In this document: piece by piece, positions 39,301 through 50,455 of the stretch
How positions within the stretch are numbered: position 1 is the first letter of the stretch
How the letters are laid out: the number at the start of each line of letters is the position of its first letter
NCBI GenBank assembly: GCA_963573385.1
Contig: CAUYLG010044514.1
Coordinates: 18,351-82,350, forward strand
Length of the DNA: 64,000 nucleotides
DNA from: Cacajao melanocephalus
Lineage: Eukaryota > Chordata > Mammalia > Primates > Pitheciidae
Direction of reading: 5' to 3'
Position numbers and translations under genes: made by a program
Notes under the pieces: generated by a model
The model's database searches: none
Seen by the model: the letters and a program-made list of their open reading frames with translations, nothing else
What the model was told of the DNA's origin: nothing

Positions 39301-39689
39301 AGAGCTGAGTTTTGAAGCAATGTTTTCTCCCTTATTGATGAACTCACTGCTGATTTTTTTCATGAAATATCTTTCAATGAAGATAGAAAAAAGAAAGGAG
39401 ATCTTTCCCCAGCTTTAGATTGGTGCAGCTGAGGACCTGGTTACCTAAACTCTCAATAGTTATTGGATAGCTTGGGGAATTTGAGATTTGAAAAGAGTAG
39501 GGTGGAGGCAGGAAGGAGAGAGGACGAGGATGATACTTTGGGGTAAATGAGGCGGGCCCTTAAGCAACAATTTTAGGCTATTGGGGTATGTTTGCAGGTT
39601 CCACCATTTCGGGGAATTATTGGCAAGGTTGGAGGAGCCCATGCGTGTTTTGGGAACTGGACTTCCTGCTGGAGAGAACTGGTCTCTGC
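39301..39689. other. Unique sequence
   Basis: No repeat or exon recognised. Confidence 0.4.
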
Positions 39690-39870
39690 AGCATCTTAGT
39701 GGTCCATCAGAGTGGCTCAGGAGGCTTCAAGTCCTAGATGAGTACCTTACCAGTTCTGTGACCTTGGGCAAGTTACTTAGCAGTTACTTAGCATCTCTCT
39801 GTTTCCTCATTGATTAAATGAGAAGATAGGTGATCTGGTCTCTAGAGTTACTTCATATTTTATAAATGAC
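39690..39870 (+). repeat. MIR SINE
   Basis: Sense MIR: 'accagttctgtgaccttggg', 'caagttacttagcagttact', 'ctctgtttcctcattgatta', 'aatgagaagatagg'. A 12-bp 'gttacttagca' duplication sits in it. Confidence 0.75.
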
Positions 39871-40574
39871 TCTATTTCAGAATCAAAAGCTTTATAAAGA
39901 AATTCTTTGCTACATTCATTCAATGTCACTTTTGACATCAGCCAAAGAAGGGAATAGAATCTGATGACCTTGCCTGCATCATAGACTGTCCTTCATCCTT
40001 TTCTAAAAGGGAGAACCTGGAGAAGCAGGGGGTGATGTCAGGAACCACCCATGTCCTCCTAGGGAGTAAGACGCAGCTCTGCCATCATTGCTGCAGAGGC
40101 GAGAAGTCCTAAGAGGCCAATAGGGACTGCCAACCTAGAGGTGTCTTCTCCTTGTTCCTTCCTTCCCCTCCCCAACCTTTCCGTTCAAACCTCTTCCTCC
40201 ATGTTATCAGCAGTTTCCATTTAGAACAAGGCTGTCTAGGTCAGAGGCATATTTAGGGGAGCTGGTCTTGACCTGACCAAACCCTGAAGTACAAACCTGC
40301 CGAGCCGTTGGGCAGGGGAAGCCAGCCCACGTGGTCAGGATGGTGGGCGGGGAGGGAGAGGCTGGGTGGCGGTGGGAAGATTGGCTGCAGGGGTCAGGAT
40401 TCTCAGGTAGCTCCGAAAGGTCTACTTTTAAGGCGGTTCTGAGGAGAGAAATGAGATCGTAATGAGCGTGAATCTGCCACTGCAGCTGTATGGGCGAAGT
40501 ATGGCTAGGTCTTTCAAAAAGGCTTCGATTTCTTTGGAACCTACTGTATTTCATGGAGAGGAATGAGCTTCTGC
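39871..40574. other. Unique sequence
   Basis: No repeat recognised. The 124-codon minus-strand frame 40207-40581 has no domain and is not called. Confidence 0.4.
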
Positions 40575-41470
40575 TGCTCATTCATCCATTGATTCATTCA
40601 ACAAGCAGTCACTGAGAGCCTGCAGCCTACCATGCTCTGTGCATCCTTATGAATCTAGTGGTGGCCAAAAGATGATAAAACCCCTGCTTTCAGGAGTTTC
40701 TCATGGAAAAGACAGCACTCAATAAATAAATGAAAAATTATAAAAGAACGTCAAGTGATGAAAGGAAGAAAAACAGCCGAGTGAAGTGATGGAGCGTGCA
40801 GGGACGGCTGCTTCCATTGGGTGCTCTGAAGAGGGGACATTTCAGCTGAGACTGAAATGGAGGAATCAAGCCCTGGGGACTTCTGAGATAAAATCTGTCC
40901 CCAGGCTGTGGGAATAAATATGTAAGAGCTCTGAAGCAGGAGGGAACCTCCGGTGTTCAGGAATAGGAACCATGTGGCTCCAGCAGAGTGAGAGAGAGGA
41001 AGAATGGCAGGAAATAGAGCCCTAAAGGCAACCTAATCAGCCCTTGGGCCACACTTGGGACCTCAGGTTTCATTCTGAATTGATGGAAAACATGATGCTG
41101 TCTGGGCTTCAAAGCGTCCCTCTGGCGGTGTCTGGAGAATAGGCTATGGGAGGGCGGGAAGAACAGCTGGAGACAGTGAGGTTATTTCAGTCGTCTGGGC
41201 TGGAGCTGACAGTCACAAGGGGCAGGCTAGCAGCCAGAGACGACAAAAAGTGGTGGCATCCCAGGAGCATTCTGAAAGTGGAGCCAGCAGGACTTACTGA
41301 TGAATTAGATTTGGGTTGTGAGAGAAAGAGAGAAGCTGGCTGTAACTCAAGCGTTGAGTCCAAGCAACTAGGCAAATGGTGGAACCACTCAACCAAGACA
41401 GAGGAGGCTGGAGAAGGAGCAAATTTGGGGGACGAGAGCTGACTGTGGGACATGTGAGGCCCAAGATGCC
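40575..41470 (-). repeat. Long L2-like LINE fossil
   Basis: Antisense order: 'ttcattcaacaagcagtcac', 'ttcaggagtttctcatgg', 'caataaataaatgaaaaatt', 'gtcaagtgatgaaagg', 'ggggacatttcagctgagac', 'aatatgtaagagctctgaag', 'catgtggctccagcagagtg', 'ggagccagcaggacttactg'. It accounts for the minus-strand frames at 41187-41480 and 41294-41788, whose residues are antisense-repeat translations and not a gene. Confidence 0.6.
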
Positions 41471-42804
41471 GCAAGACCACCTCCAGGTGAGCAGGACAGG
41501 CAGGCAGGTGGAAAAGTTATCTATCTCTTCTTTCCAGGAGCAGGAGCTTCCAGAATTTTCCAGAGTGGATCGTTGTTGATCCCGATCAGGATGCAGAGAT
41601 GATCGTCTTGGGGAAAACAGGAGCGTTTCTATTTCTAGGCTTTCCAGGCACACACAGCCATACTCAGGCACCGAGTGAAGTGTCTGTATGCAGAGCTGGC
41701 TGTGGATTGGGAGCTTACTTTGCACCATGCTGTGGTTGTGAATAGCTGCCCGCATCACTGGGCTGGAGGCATCTGTGGAACAGACCACCCGAGACTAGAC
41801 CGATTCTGTGGTGCAGGGTTCCACCTGTATCCCGAACCACTTTCCCCTGGACAGATGATTCGGTCTAGTTACTCCTGGTTTGGGAGAGCCTACCACACAG
41901 TCATGGCCTCTCATCGCAGGCCACCTGCCCTCCCACCTGTGCATGCTTCCAGCTTACAGTGCCCCCAACCTGGCGTGCAGTTTCCCTCGAGGGTGATCTT
42001 GTAGCTCATCCTGCTGACAGGCTGACTCCCAGTGGAGGCCTGCGGGCTCTCCCTGCCACTGCTCTCCTCTGCCCATGATCATTCTCAAGCCATCTGGTTT
42101 CAGCCTGTTGCTCCTGTGTTATCTCTGAGTTCTCCCAGACACCTGATTTCTTGCCACCAAGGAGCTTAAACGATTCTCAGTGGAAGTACCTTTCACAGAA
42201 TAATTTTCAGCTTCTCCCTGGAGAAGGCAACACTCCCAGATACCCAGTGATGACCAATTAATTGATAATCAGCCACAAAATCCAGTCTTCCCTATAGGTC
42301 TCTGCTGACCTGCAAATGGCCAGAAGACAAAGACAGTGACTCTTTGAGGTGACTTTTAGTCTTTTTTTGAACTCTGTTTATAAGAAGAGACCATTTTCTT
42401 TATATGGGCCCATAACCCTAGCTACCTCTGGGCCCAGATCTTTCTTTGGCTAACTTTTCATGGTCAAGGCTGATTGATAGTTGATAACTTTCAGATCCAC
42501 ACCCCCTCCTTTGTTTTTAGTTGTTTCTTATCACACCAGGCACCCCTGAGGTGCCATATTTCCATACAGTCTATATCCCTTTGCTTGACCTGCAGGTATA
42601 AAGTCATCCTTCAGTTCACTATTTTATGATGTCTATTAAAGTCACTACAATTCATGAATTGAGAGTTGCCACAAGCCTTAACATGATCACCACAGTAATG
42701 CCAGTACTTTCTACATTGTATTGTAGCCCTCCTGGGCAAAGCAAGTTGGCAATTTAGCCTCTGCTCTTCATGGGGAATGGGGAGGGATTGTAGTTATCAA
42801 TAAA
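41471..42804. other. Unique segment, about 1.3 kb
   Basis: No repeat recognised. 42110-42640 looks like ordinary single-copy DNA with AT-rich patches and 'ccaattaattgataatcagc'. The 109-codon frame at 41675-42004 lacks a domain. Confidence 0.45.
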
Positions 42805-42950
42805 TATTTGATTAATCAGACAAACCAGGTCCAGGTCCTGCTACTAACTTTCTAGTATCCTTGGGCAAGTCATTTAATTTTTCTGGCTCTCAGTTCCACA
42901 ACTGTAAAATGATTCATAATCCCAAAAGTCCCTTGCAGCTTTAAAGTACT
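42805..42950 (+). repeat. MIR SINE
   Basis: Sense MIR: 'ccaggtccaggtcctgctac', 'cttgggcaagtcatttaat', 'tctggctctcagttccacaa', 'ctgtaaaatgattcataatc', with the tail 'cccttgcagctttaaagt'. Confidence 0.75.
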
Positions 42951-42958
42951 AAGAAAAA

Positions 42959-42999
42959 ACTATATATATGTGTATATATATAAATATATATATATATTC
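42959..42999. repeat. (TA)n/(TG) microsatellite
   Basis: Alternating TATATA with short TGTG and AAA interruptions. Confidence 0.9.
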
Positions 43000-43207
43000 C
43001 ACCATGTTTATTGAAACTAGCCATAGAAGAAGACTCCTTCAACTTGATCAATAGTCTAATATTTAACATATAGAGGGTATAAATAAAACCAATTTGGGGA
43101 AAGAAAAATATTGGTAGCTCCACAGCGTAGGGTTGAATAAAGGCAAATGCCTTGTTACACCCTCTGGAGCCCAGGGTGGAGTGGGTCATCTAACCAGGCT
43201 GAACATG

Positions 43208-43425
43208 GCCTTTTAGTGCCTGCATCAAAATTAGTAGGCTGTAAAGAGACTTTAGAGATGCCTCTTCCAAGTCGATTCAAGCATAGCCACGTGTGGGGAA
43301 ACTAGGAATCTAGAAAGTCGGTAGAAGTTATTGTCAATTTTTCTATTTTCTTCTTCCCTTTTTCAAAACCCAAGAAGGCCCAGGAGGAAACTGGAAAACA
43401 GATATTTGATGGATTACTGTGTCTT
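43208..43425 (+). repeat. Diverged local duplication, copy 1
   Basis: From 'ccttttagtgcctgc' to 'agatatttgatgga' it aligns with 44248-44460 at roughly 75-80%, sharing 'atcaaaattaatag'-like, 'agagactttaga', 'gattcaagca', 'atctagaaagt' and 'atagaagttattgtc' words. The family is unrecognised. Confidence 0.65.
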
Positions 43426-44004
43426 TAGGGAAATATCTATCTCGTCTTTCCACTCGTCTTTCCTATTCTCATATCTCCTTTTCAGTCTCTTTTCTTTCCT
43501 TCATTTAGTCATTGAGTCATTCATTTAGTCATTCAGCAAGTACTCACAAGGATGGATAAGAATTGGCTTTTGATGACATTAACACAAATATCCGTTACCT
43601 GACACAGGATGGGGGACACAGGGAGGAATTACTGACAGTCTGCCAAAGCTTCCCCCAACTAGAAACACAGATACCCCCCTCTGATAGAGGTGGATGATGA
43701 GTAAGAATATAGTCACTCAGCTATCCACCAGTTACCCTGGTGCCGTATTCTTACCTCTTCCCTCTGCTGGACTCATAGGATATTGGCACCCCAGGTACAG
43801 AGCCAAGATCATGCTCTGGGAGAGCTTAGCCAGGGCCCATGGCTGGGGAGCTGCTGGTGCTGGTATCCATGTGCAGGAGCTGCAACAGGCTGGGACAAGG
43901 TGGCCTCAGAGCTTCGGTTTCTTGAGCCAGGATTACAGGTAAATTCCTTATTCTCATTTTTTCTAGAACTCTCCTTGGTGTGTTATAGTAGAAAAAAAAA
44001 AAAA
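43426..44004. other. Unique sequence
   Basis: It includes small 'catttagtcatt' repeats at 43502-43533 and an A-tract at 43991-44005. No exon is recognised in the 80-97 codon frames. Confidence 0.4.
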
Positions 44005-44205
44005 AGACAGAGCTTTGGAGCCAAGATCTATGTCCAGATCTCAGCTCTGCTACCTACAGTGTGCCACCTTGGATGAGTTACTTAATCTCCCTGAACCTCA
44101 GTTGCCTCATGAGTGAACTCTCAACTCAAGGGGTGCTTGAGATAATCCATGCGCAGTTCTCCGTCACATGGTGGGTGTTCAGTAAGTGGTGGCTATTGTG
44201 ACTAC
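44005..44205 (+). repeat. MIR SINE, near full length
   Basis: Sense MIR: 'agagctttggagccaagatc', 'cagatctcagctctgctacc', 'gatgagttacttaatctccc', 'tgaacctcagttgcctcatg', 'gtgggtgttcagtaagtg'. Confidence 0.8.
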
Positions 44206-44247
44206 TGGGCTTGCTGGCTCTCTTACCACAGGGTGTTGGTCCTGCTG

Positions 44248-44460
44248 CCTTTTATTGGCTCTATCAAAATTAATAGAGTCTGGAGAGACTTTAGAAACCC
44301 TCTCTCCCAAATTGATTCAAGCACAGCCTCTTATGGGGGAACCAGACATCTAGAAAGTTAATAGAAGTTATTGTCCATTTTTTCCCACACATTTTCTCCC
44401 TTTTCCAGAAAATCAGGGGAGCCAGGAGGGAAATGTGAAGCAGATGTGTGATGATTGGTA
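44248..44460 (+). repeat. Diverged local duplication, copy 2
   Basis: Counterpart of 43208-43425, offset about 1.04 kb, same orientation. It directly follows the MIR; copy 1 is also preceded by a MIR (42805-42950) but at a larger distance. Confidence 0.65.
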
Positions 44461-44829
44461 GGGCGATGCCAGAGAGCCTGAGCGGCTTTGTTTATTTCAT
44501 CTGTAGCAGGAGGGGTGGGTTCTTCTTAGCTGGGGCAGTCTAAGAGTCAGTGGGACAATAGGCTACTCCCAATCTCCAGCTTCCTCTGACACCAGCCATT
44601 GCCAGAGGAGTGATACCTTCAGGAACCTCTTATCCTCCACCCCATGGTGTGCAGCATCCCTGAGAAGGAATGGTATCGGTCACTTTCCCTGGTCTCTGTC
44701 TCCGTCTCTTAGTTGTATCCTGTGGGATCCCATATGGTTGATCTGGAAAAAGATGCAATTAGGGAAGATTTGCATGATTCTTGAAGATCCTTCCCACTCT
44801 ACACTAAGCCCCTGGACACACTGGGTCAT
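44461..44829. other. Unique sequence
   Basis: Nothing recognised. Confidence 0.4.
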
Positions 44830-45050
44830 TTCACATTTCTTTACTTCCTCCCTGACTTTTATCGCCATTTGATTTGTTTGTTTATTTATCATTTGTCTCT
44901 CTTCACTAGAACATCAATTCCATGAGAGCAAAGACCTCATTGTCAGACCCACAACTGTGACCTCCAATGCCTAGAGGGCAGCCAAGCATACAGCAGGCAT
45001 GGGGTAAACATTTGCTGAGCGAGTGCGTGAGTGAAGGAATGTGAGGCTCA
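44830..45050 (+). repeat. L2 LINE 3' end
   Basis: Sense L2: 'tttgtttgtttatttatca', 'ttgtctctcttcactagaac', 'tcaattccatgagagcaaag', 'caggcatggggtaaacattt', 'gctgagcgagtgcgtgagtg'. Confidence 0.75.
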
Positions 45051-46759
45051 CGCCCACACACAGGGGCTGGGGCCACAGAAGCCAGAGCATGTAGACTGGG
45101 GCAACAGCTAATAGTGGAGGCAAACACCTGGTTCATGAGTGGCCGTGGAGAGGTCACACAGCACAACCCTTTTCAAACTGCAGTTAAATGACTTTGACAT
45201 CCACAGTTGAGCATGAAGCAAATCAGATTAACTAGTCCCTTAGCTACGTGTCACCCATGTGGGTTATTGGTTGGATTTTCCCCCTTTTGTCTTCTTTAGG
45301 CAGATCTGGTGTCCTGAGAGTAGGGTCACCATTTAGCAGAGGAAAGAGATGCAGATAAAGTGGGCAGATCTGAGGAAAGGAAATGATCTCAGTGGTCTCA
45401 GATGTTGCCCATAGCAGGGTCCGATGGCCAGCTGAGTTGAGTGTATGGGAGGCTTGTGGCAGACCAGTAAGGCAAAAGACCCCTATGGGCACTGGAAATA
45501 AGAAAATAGATGCCCACCCAAATAGATGACCAGTATGGGCGCTTTCTCCGCCCCTGCCAGGGTTTGTTTCCCATCTCACTTCCCATTGTTTTACTGAGAC
45601 ATGGCTTCTTCATGCCTTGCCGTATCCTACCTGCTTTTAATTGTTCCTAAAATGACTTGAAGTAATTCCCAAATTTAACCCTTTTAGGTTCTATTTTCAT
45701 CTCAACCAACCTGGAACCCCACCCTGCCTACGCCCTCATTAGACACAGAATGGACGAAGACAGGGAGGACATCATCTACATCGTACATCCCACGTGGTTT
45801 CAGCCGCACCCTCCACTGGCTTTTGGAACAACCGCAGAGGTATACAGGTGTGAGAGGGTAGGAGGTGTCCTCAGGAAACTGAAGGAGATGAGGGCTTCTG
45901 GACCCTTCAATCTGGCTTGCTCAAATGTCATCTAGTTTTGCTCCATTCATTTTAGCTGCCGCGGATGGGACTATGTTTGTCCATTCATTAGAAAGTACTT
46001 TATTTTCCTTCTTCTCATTTATTTTTCAATCTTCCCCGCCCTTGGCAGTAGAAGTGAACCACTCTGTCCATGGCTCAGCAGCTAGGGGCTCAGTATTTTG
46101 CTTCCTGAGTATAGACTGAGGTCCAAGTGCCCTTGGGTTGTCCAAGATAGAATCGCTTACAAATCTGCTTTGTTATCGATGTTTGATCAGTGAATGTACA
46201 GGGATGCAACTGTAGGCAAAAGAATGTGGGATTTGGTGAGATGGCTCTGGGTCTCACATTCCTCAGGCCTGTGGTGAGGGTGAAAGAAACCCATCCCCTT
46301 TCCCAGGCAATCTGCTGCTCATTGTGTCACTGTCTATCTGAACTGAAGATTGTAACAGAGGATGAAAAGCAGATCAAAACAGAATTCCCCACCCCCCCAA
46401 ACCATCAACACAAAAGTAGGAGCTACGGGACTCCAATCAGCCGGAGCAGAGAAGAAAAGTGGAGCAATGGCTCCACCAAGTGGCGTATCTGTGAATGAGA
46501 GCTGGGCTGCTGGTTTTTCATTAACCTTACTAACCTTAGGATTACGGAGCCCCAACCTGATGTAGGTTTATTAGAGCATAGGGTTAATGGGGCTGGCTAA
46601 ACCAGAAGGAAACATCAAACAACTGTGCTAGGAAGGGTGGCAAGCCGGAAAATGAGGATGGAGCAGCAGAAATGAATCCTCTCTAAAGGGAAAACAATAA
46701 ATACTGTATTATTTAGTCCATGACACAAGGAAGTGTTTTGTAAAATGCCATTCTTACAT
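45051..46759. other. Long unique segment, about 1.7 kb
   Basis: No transposon recognised. Several 60-110 codon frames (45244-45579 minus, 45750-45935 plus, 46190-46498 plus) lack domains and splice support. Confidence 0.45.
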
Positions 46760-46915
46760 TGCCTGCATCAGAACCACCTGGAGAGCTTGGCAAAGGTGCA
46801 GATCCCTGGGCCCATCTCAGCCCTAATCCGAATCTCCGGGGCTGGTGACTGGGAGTTTGTATTTTTAACAAGTGCCCTAGGTGAGTTCTAGGGTACTTTA
46901 AAGTTTGGGATCAGA
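46760..46915 (+). mobile_element. MER5-type hAT-Charlie MITE
   Basis: 'gcatcagaaccacctggaga', 'gcttggcaaaggtgcagatc', 'cctgggcccatctcagccc', 'gaatctccggggctgg', 'tttttaacaagtgccctagg' and 'aagtttgggatcag' follow the MER5 order. Confidence 0.75.
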
Positions 46916-47029
46916 AAGTGGGAAGCCACTAAGTCAGGTGCATGATGTCTCATTTACTCACTCTGTAAAAAAGAAAGTGGAGGCAATGGACAGGAGGAAG
47001 AACAGTCGTGTTTAAAAGAGAGAGAAATG

Positions 47030-47304
47030 TTGGGTTGAGTGCAGTGGCTCGTGCTTGTAATCCCAGCACTTTGGGAGGTCAAGGCAGGCAGATCACGAGG
47101 TCAGGAGTTTGAGACCAGCCTGGCCAACATAGTGAAACCCCATCTCTACAAAAAATACAAAAATTAGCCGGGTATGGTGGTGCGTGCCTCTAATCCCAGC
47201 TACACAGGAGGGTGTGGCGGCAGAATTGCTTCAACTCGGAAGGTAGTGACAGAGTGAGACTCCATCTCATAAATAAATAAATAAATAAATAAATAAACAA
47301 ATAA
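47030..47304 (+). repeat. Alu SINE with (AAAT)n tail
   Basis: Alu with a right-arm deletion after 'caactcggaaggtag', ending in (AAAT)8-like repeats at 47268-47304. Confidence 0.9.
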
Positions 47305-47609
47305 GATGGAAATGTGAAGGGAAAGGCAATCCTTTATATGAGATTGGGATACACACAAGATTATCTGGGCAGCCGCCAGGCAGGCAGCCAGCCTCGCCGA
47401 GGAGTTTCTCTCTGGAGCTTTCTTTCTTCTCCCAGTTAGGTTAGGCACCACTGGGCAGGGCTGCCTCTCTGCGCCCTCTCTGTGCTGCGTGCCAATGTCC
47501 AGATCCACCCCATGGAAGGTGGCCTGATGGAGGGTAGAGGGTGTCTAATCAATCACTGGGTGCTGCTGACTGAGTCACCTAGTGGAGAAGGCATGACCCA
47601 GGAGTTGAA
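47305..47609. other. Unique sequence
   Basis: No repeat or exon recognised. Confidence 0.4.
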
Positions 47610-47735
47610 GGGCTGGGTGCTGGTGTTGGTTCTGCCATCACTGGAATGGGCATCTTTGGAGTCTCTGGGTCTCCATTCCCTCATCTTTAGGAGGAGGGAA
47701 TTGAGCTAAAGGATCTGATAACTCTCACAGTGTCC
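47610..47735 (+). repeat. MIR SINE, decayed
   Basis: Sense MIR-like words: 'tctgggtctccattccctca', 'tctttaggaggagggaattg', 'agctaaaggatctgataact'. Confidence 0.45.
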
Positions 47736-48545
47736 CAGGACTCTCCCTCTCCTCTGGGGCCCTGACCTGGAGCTCACCTGGTCTGCTGCTCACCCTGAGG
47801 GTTTGGCTTCAGTGTGGGGGCAGGGTCTCTACACCTCCCTCCCCCAACCCTGACAGGCCCATGAGGGAAACTTTGAGCCTGGTACCACTGATGAAAGAGG
47901 CTGCGTCACGTGGAAAACTTCACCTAAGAACCCAGCTGCCCCATGAATGGTAGGGTTCCAGTTTCACGGACAGGATTTTCCCAAAAATTCCAGAAAGGGG
48001 TGTGGCAGTGCCAATGGGCTGGAATAGACCTTTAGGACCACAGCCTTGGCATACCCGGGGAACACGTCAGGGAAACTTCCAACCCCAGCGCCCTTCCTCT
48101 CTCTCTCATAGGAAATGCCACCAGGACTGGGAGTCACAGGAATTATGACTACACTAAATATGATTGAATTCTGCACTTTAAAATGATGAATTTTATATTA
48201 AGTGAATTGGGTGAATTATATTCCAATTTTTAAAAACATTTGAATACTTATCAAAGGGAAAAAAAGTCACCAGAGGCTCTTAGGGATAGAAAGAGGTGGA
48301 AACATGTTTATCTTGTCACTTGATTTAAACTTGATTTAATATATTGGAATATTAGGATTCAGATGAAACCCAAGTGCTGAGTTCTAGAAGAAGAGCAAGT
48401 CAGAGAGTGAAAACTCCACCTATATCCATGCTGAGTCGGGGGTGGGGTCCAAGGGGACGCACGGCCCGGCTGACCTCAGCTCCAGCCCTCCTGGGACTCC
48501 CCTTTCTGTCTAGCCCAGCTCCTTGTTCCTTCAGACAAGTGGCAG
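47736..48545. other. Unique sequence; L1-like terminal piece at 48155-48240
   Basis: 'gcactttaaaatgatgaatt', 'aagtgaattgggtgaattat' and 'attccaatttttaaaaa' resemble the end of old L1 3' UTRs. The rest is unassigned. Confidence 0.4.
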
Positions 48546-48687
48546 CTGGGGGCTCTAAATCTCTCACCAATTCAGAGCCCCTTGTGGAAAAATCCTTCTT
48601 CCCTTTTGGTCAACTGGGGGTTCTAAATCTCACACCAATTCAGAGCCCCTTGTGGAAAAATCCTTCTTCCCTTTTGGTCAACTGGGG
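48546..48687. repeat. 68-bp tandem duplication
   Basis: Unit 1 is 48546-48613, unit 2 is 48614-48681, and a third begins ('ctgggg', 48682-48687). The copies differ at only a few positions (GGGGCTC versus GGGGTTC; CTCTCACC versus CTCACACC), so the event is fairly recent. The 144-codon frame across it is not supported as a gene: 68 is not a multiple of three and no domain is seen. Confidence 0.95.
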
Positions 48688-49070
48688 CGGGGTGGGAATT
48701 TTCCAAAAGGAACTTTTCCTCAGAAATCCTGGGGGAGGTGGAAGGAACATAAGTACAAAGGTCTTAGGGGAAAAAAAACCCACTCTGCCAGAGTGTAGAT
48801 TTCCATAGGAATCACAGCAGAGACCGAGGTTGAGGGGAAGAGTTGGTGGGACCCTTTCTCTTATCTCAGATCTGAGTGGCATCCCCACTCCCAGAGACCC
48901 TTCCTTCATGGTTCTCTTGCCCCTCCTGGGATGGGGACAAAATCCAGCCCCAGACCTTCCATGAAATCATGTCTAACTGGGACATTGGACATGGAGGCCT
49001 GAGTGGCCCCTCCCTGAGGGCTGAAACACAGTCATTTTTGGTGCTGCTGTCCAAATTACTCCTAGAAGTT
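48688..49070. other. Unique sequence
   Basis: Nothing recognised. Confidence 0.4.
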
Positions 49071-49352
<282 letters not shown>

Positions 49353-49419
49353 AACCAAATGACTCTGAGAATTACAGGGGAATGGAGCTGATGGAAATCA
49401 TATACATTGCCTGTTCCAG

Positions 49420-49550
49420 CTCATGTGTCCCGTCCACATTCCATTCTCAGATGAAGACACTGAGGCCCAGAGAGGTCACGTATACTTTGCTCAATATCAC
49501 CCAGGCTGGAAGGCCACAGAGCTGGCCACCTGGAATAAGGCACCTTGGAG
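49420..49550 (-). repeat. MIR SINE
   Basis: Antisense MIR: 'ttctcagatgaagacactga', 'ggcccagagaggtcacgta', 'ttgctcaatatcacccagg'. Confidence 0.75.
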
Positions 49551-50294
49551 GCCAATCTGAGCCCTTCCGTGGCTTCTAGTGACTGTAGCTTTATCAAGGA
49601 CTCCCTTGAGCAGAGAGGGGAGGACCTCATCCACCTGGCCCCACTGAGCAGGTGAACCTCGGTGCATGGCATGGGGCCGGTGGGAGTAGAGGAAAGTAGT
49701 GCCATTGTGAATATCCCCCAAACTCTACTCACCAGAGCCCCATTGAGGAAGTACCTGCGGAGTGCCAGGCTTGCATTGTGCAAGTGAGGGACCCAGCGGG
49801 AGCCAAGGCACAGGGGATGCAGAGACCCTGGCATGGTGGAGGAACGGCAAGTCCACCTTTGACTCTGTGAGGGAAGAGGGCGCGTGGTGAGGCTCAGCTG
49901 GAGGCTTGGATTCAGCTGTGAAGGATTTGGGCTCAAGAACATGGCAACCACTCTGGGCCTTGAAGTGGAAGTGATTAAAGTTGCTCATGCAGCACGTAGA
50001 TTAGATCAGGGTTGCCCTGGCTGGGAGAGCCGTCAATAGGACAGTGTAGCCTTCCAGTGAAAACTGACACAGGTCTGGATCAGGTGATGGGAAGGAACAT
50101 CCAGGGGAGGGCAGATGCAAGAGCACTTGGAAGACAGAAATCAGTCAATGGTCAAGGGTGGGGCAGTCAGAGAGAAGGATTCCCAGGCTTCTCAACTGGG
50201 CAGATGGTGATGTCATGAAGCAAGATGACGGGAGGGACGGGGAGCTCACAGGTGGGGTTTGCTCTCTCCTCCAGATCTGGTTCCTGACTTGCAA
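49551..50294. other. Unique sequence with a 176-codon minus frame, not called
   Basis: The minus frame 49421-49951 overlaps the MIR and lacks domain or splice features. No other element is recognised. Confidence 0.4.
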
Positions 50295-50455
50295 GGCTTG
50301 GAGCGCATTTTCCAAATGTGATTCCCATGCCACTTCCCTCAGAATCAGAACCACCTGGCCTCCTTGTTAAAGATGCAGATTCCTAAGTCCCACTCAGAAT
50401 CTCTGGGAATAAAAGGCTGGAACCCTGGGATTTGAAAAACACTTGGTCTTAAACG
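50295..50455 (+). mobile_element. MER5-type hAT-Charlie MITE
   Basis: 'cttccctcagaatcagaacc', 'acctggcctccttgttaaag', 'atgcagattcctaagtccca', 'ctcagaatctctggg' and 'gggatttgaaaaacacttgg' follow the MER5 order. Confidence 0.75.

Noticed and set aside
41294..41788. 164-codon minus-strand open frame
   Set aside because: Its right half is antisense ancient LINE-like sequence; no start context, domain or splice evidence.
48374..48808. 144-codon plus-strand frame
   Set aside because: Runs through a 68-bp tandem duplication that shifts frame between copies; repeat structure explains the length.
49421..49951. 176-codon minus-strand open frame
   Set aside because: Overlaps a MIR and unassigned sequence, no recognisable domain; open frames of this size occur by chance in GC-rich DNA.
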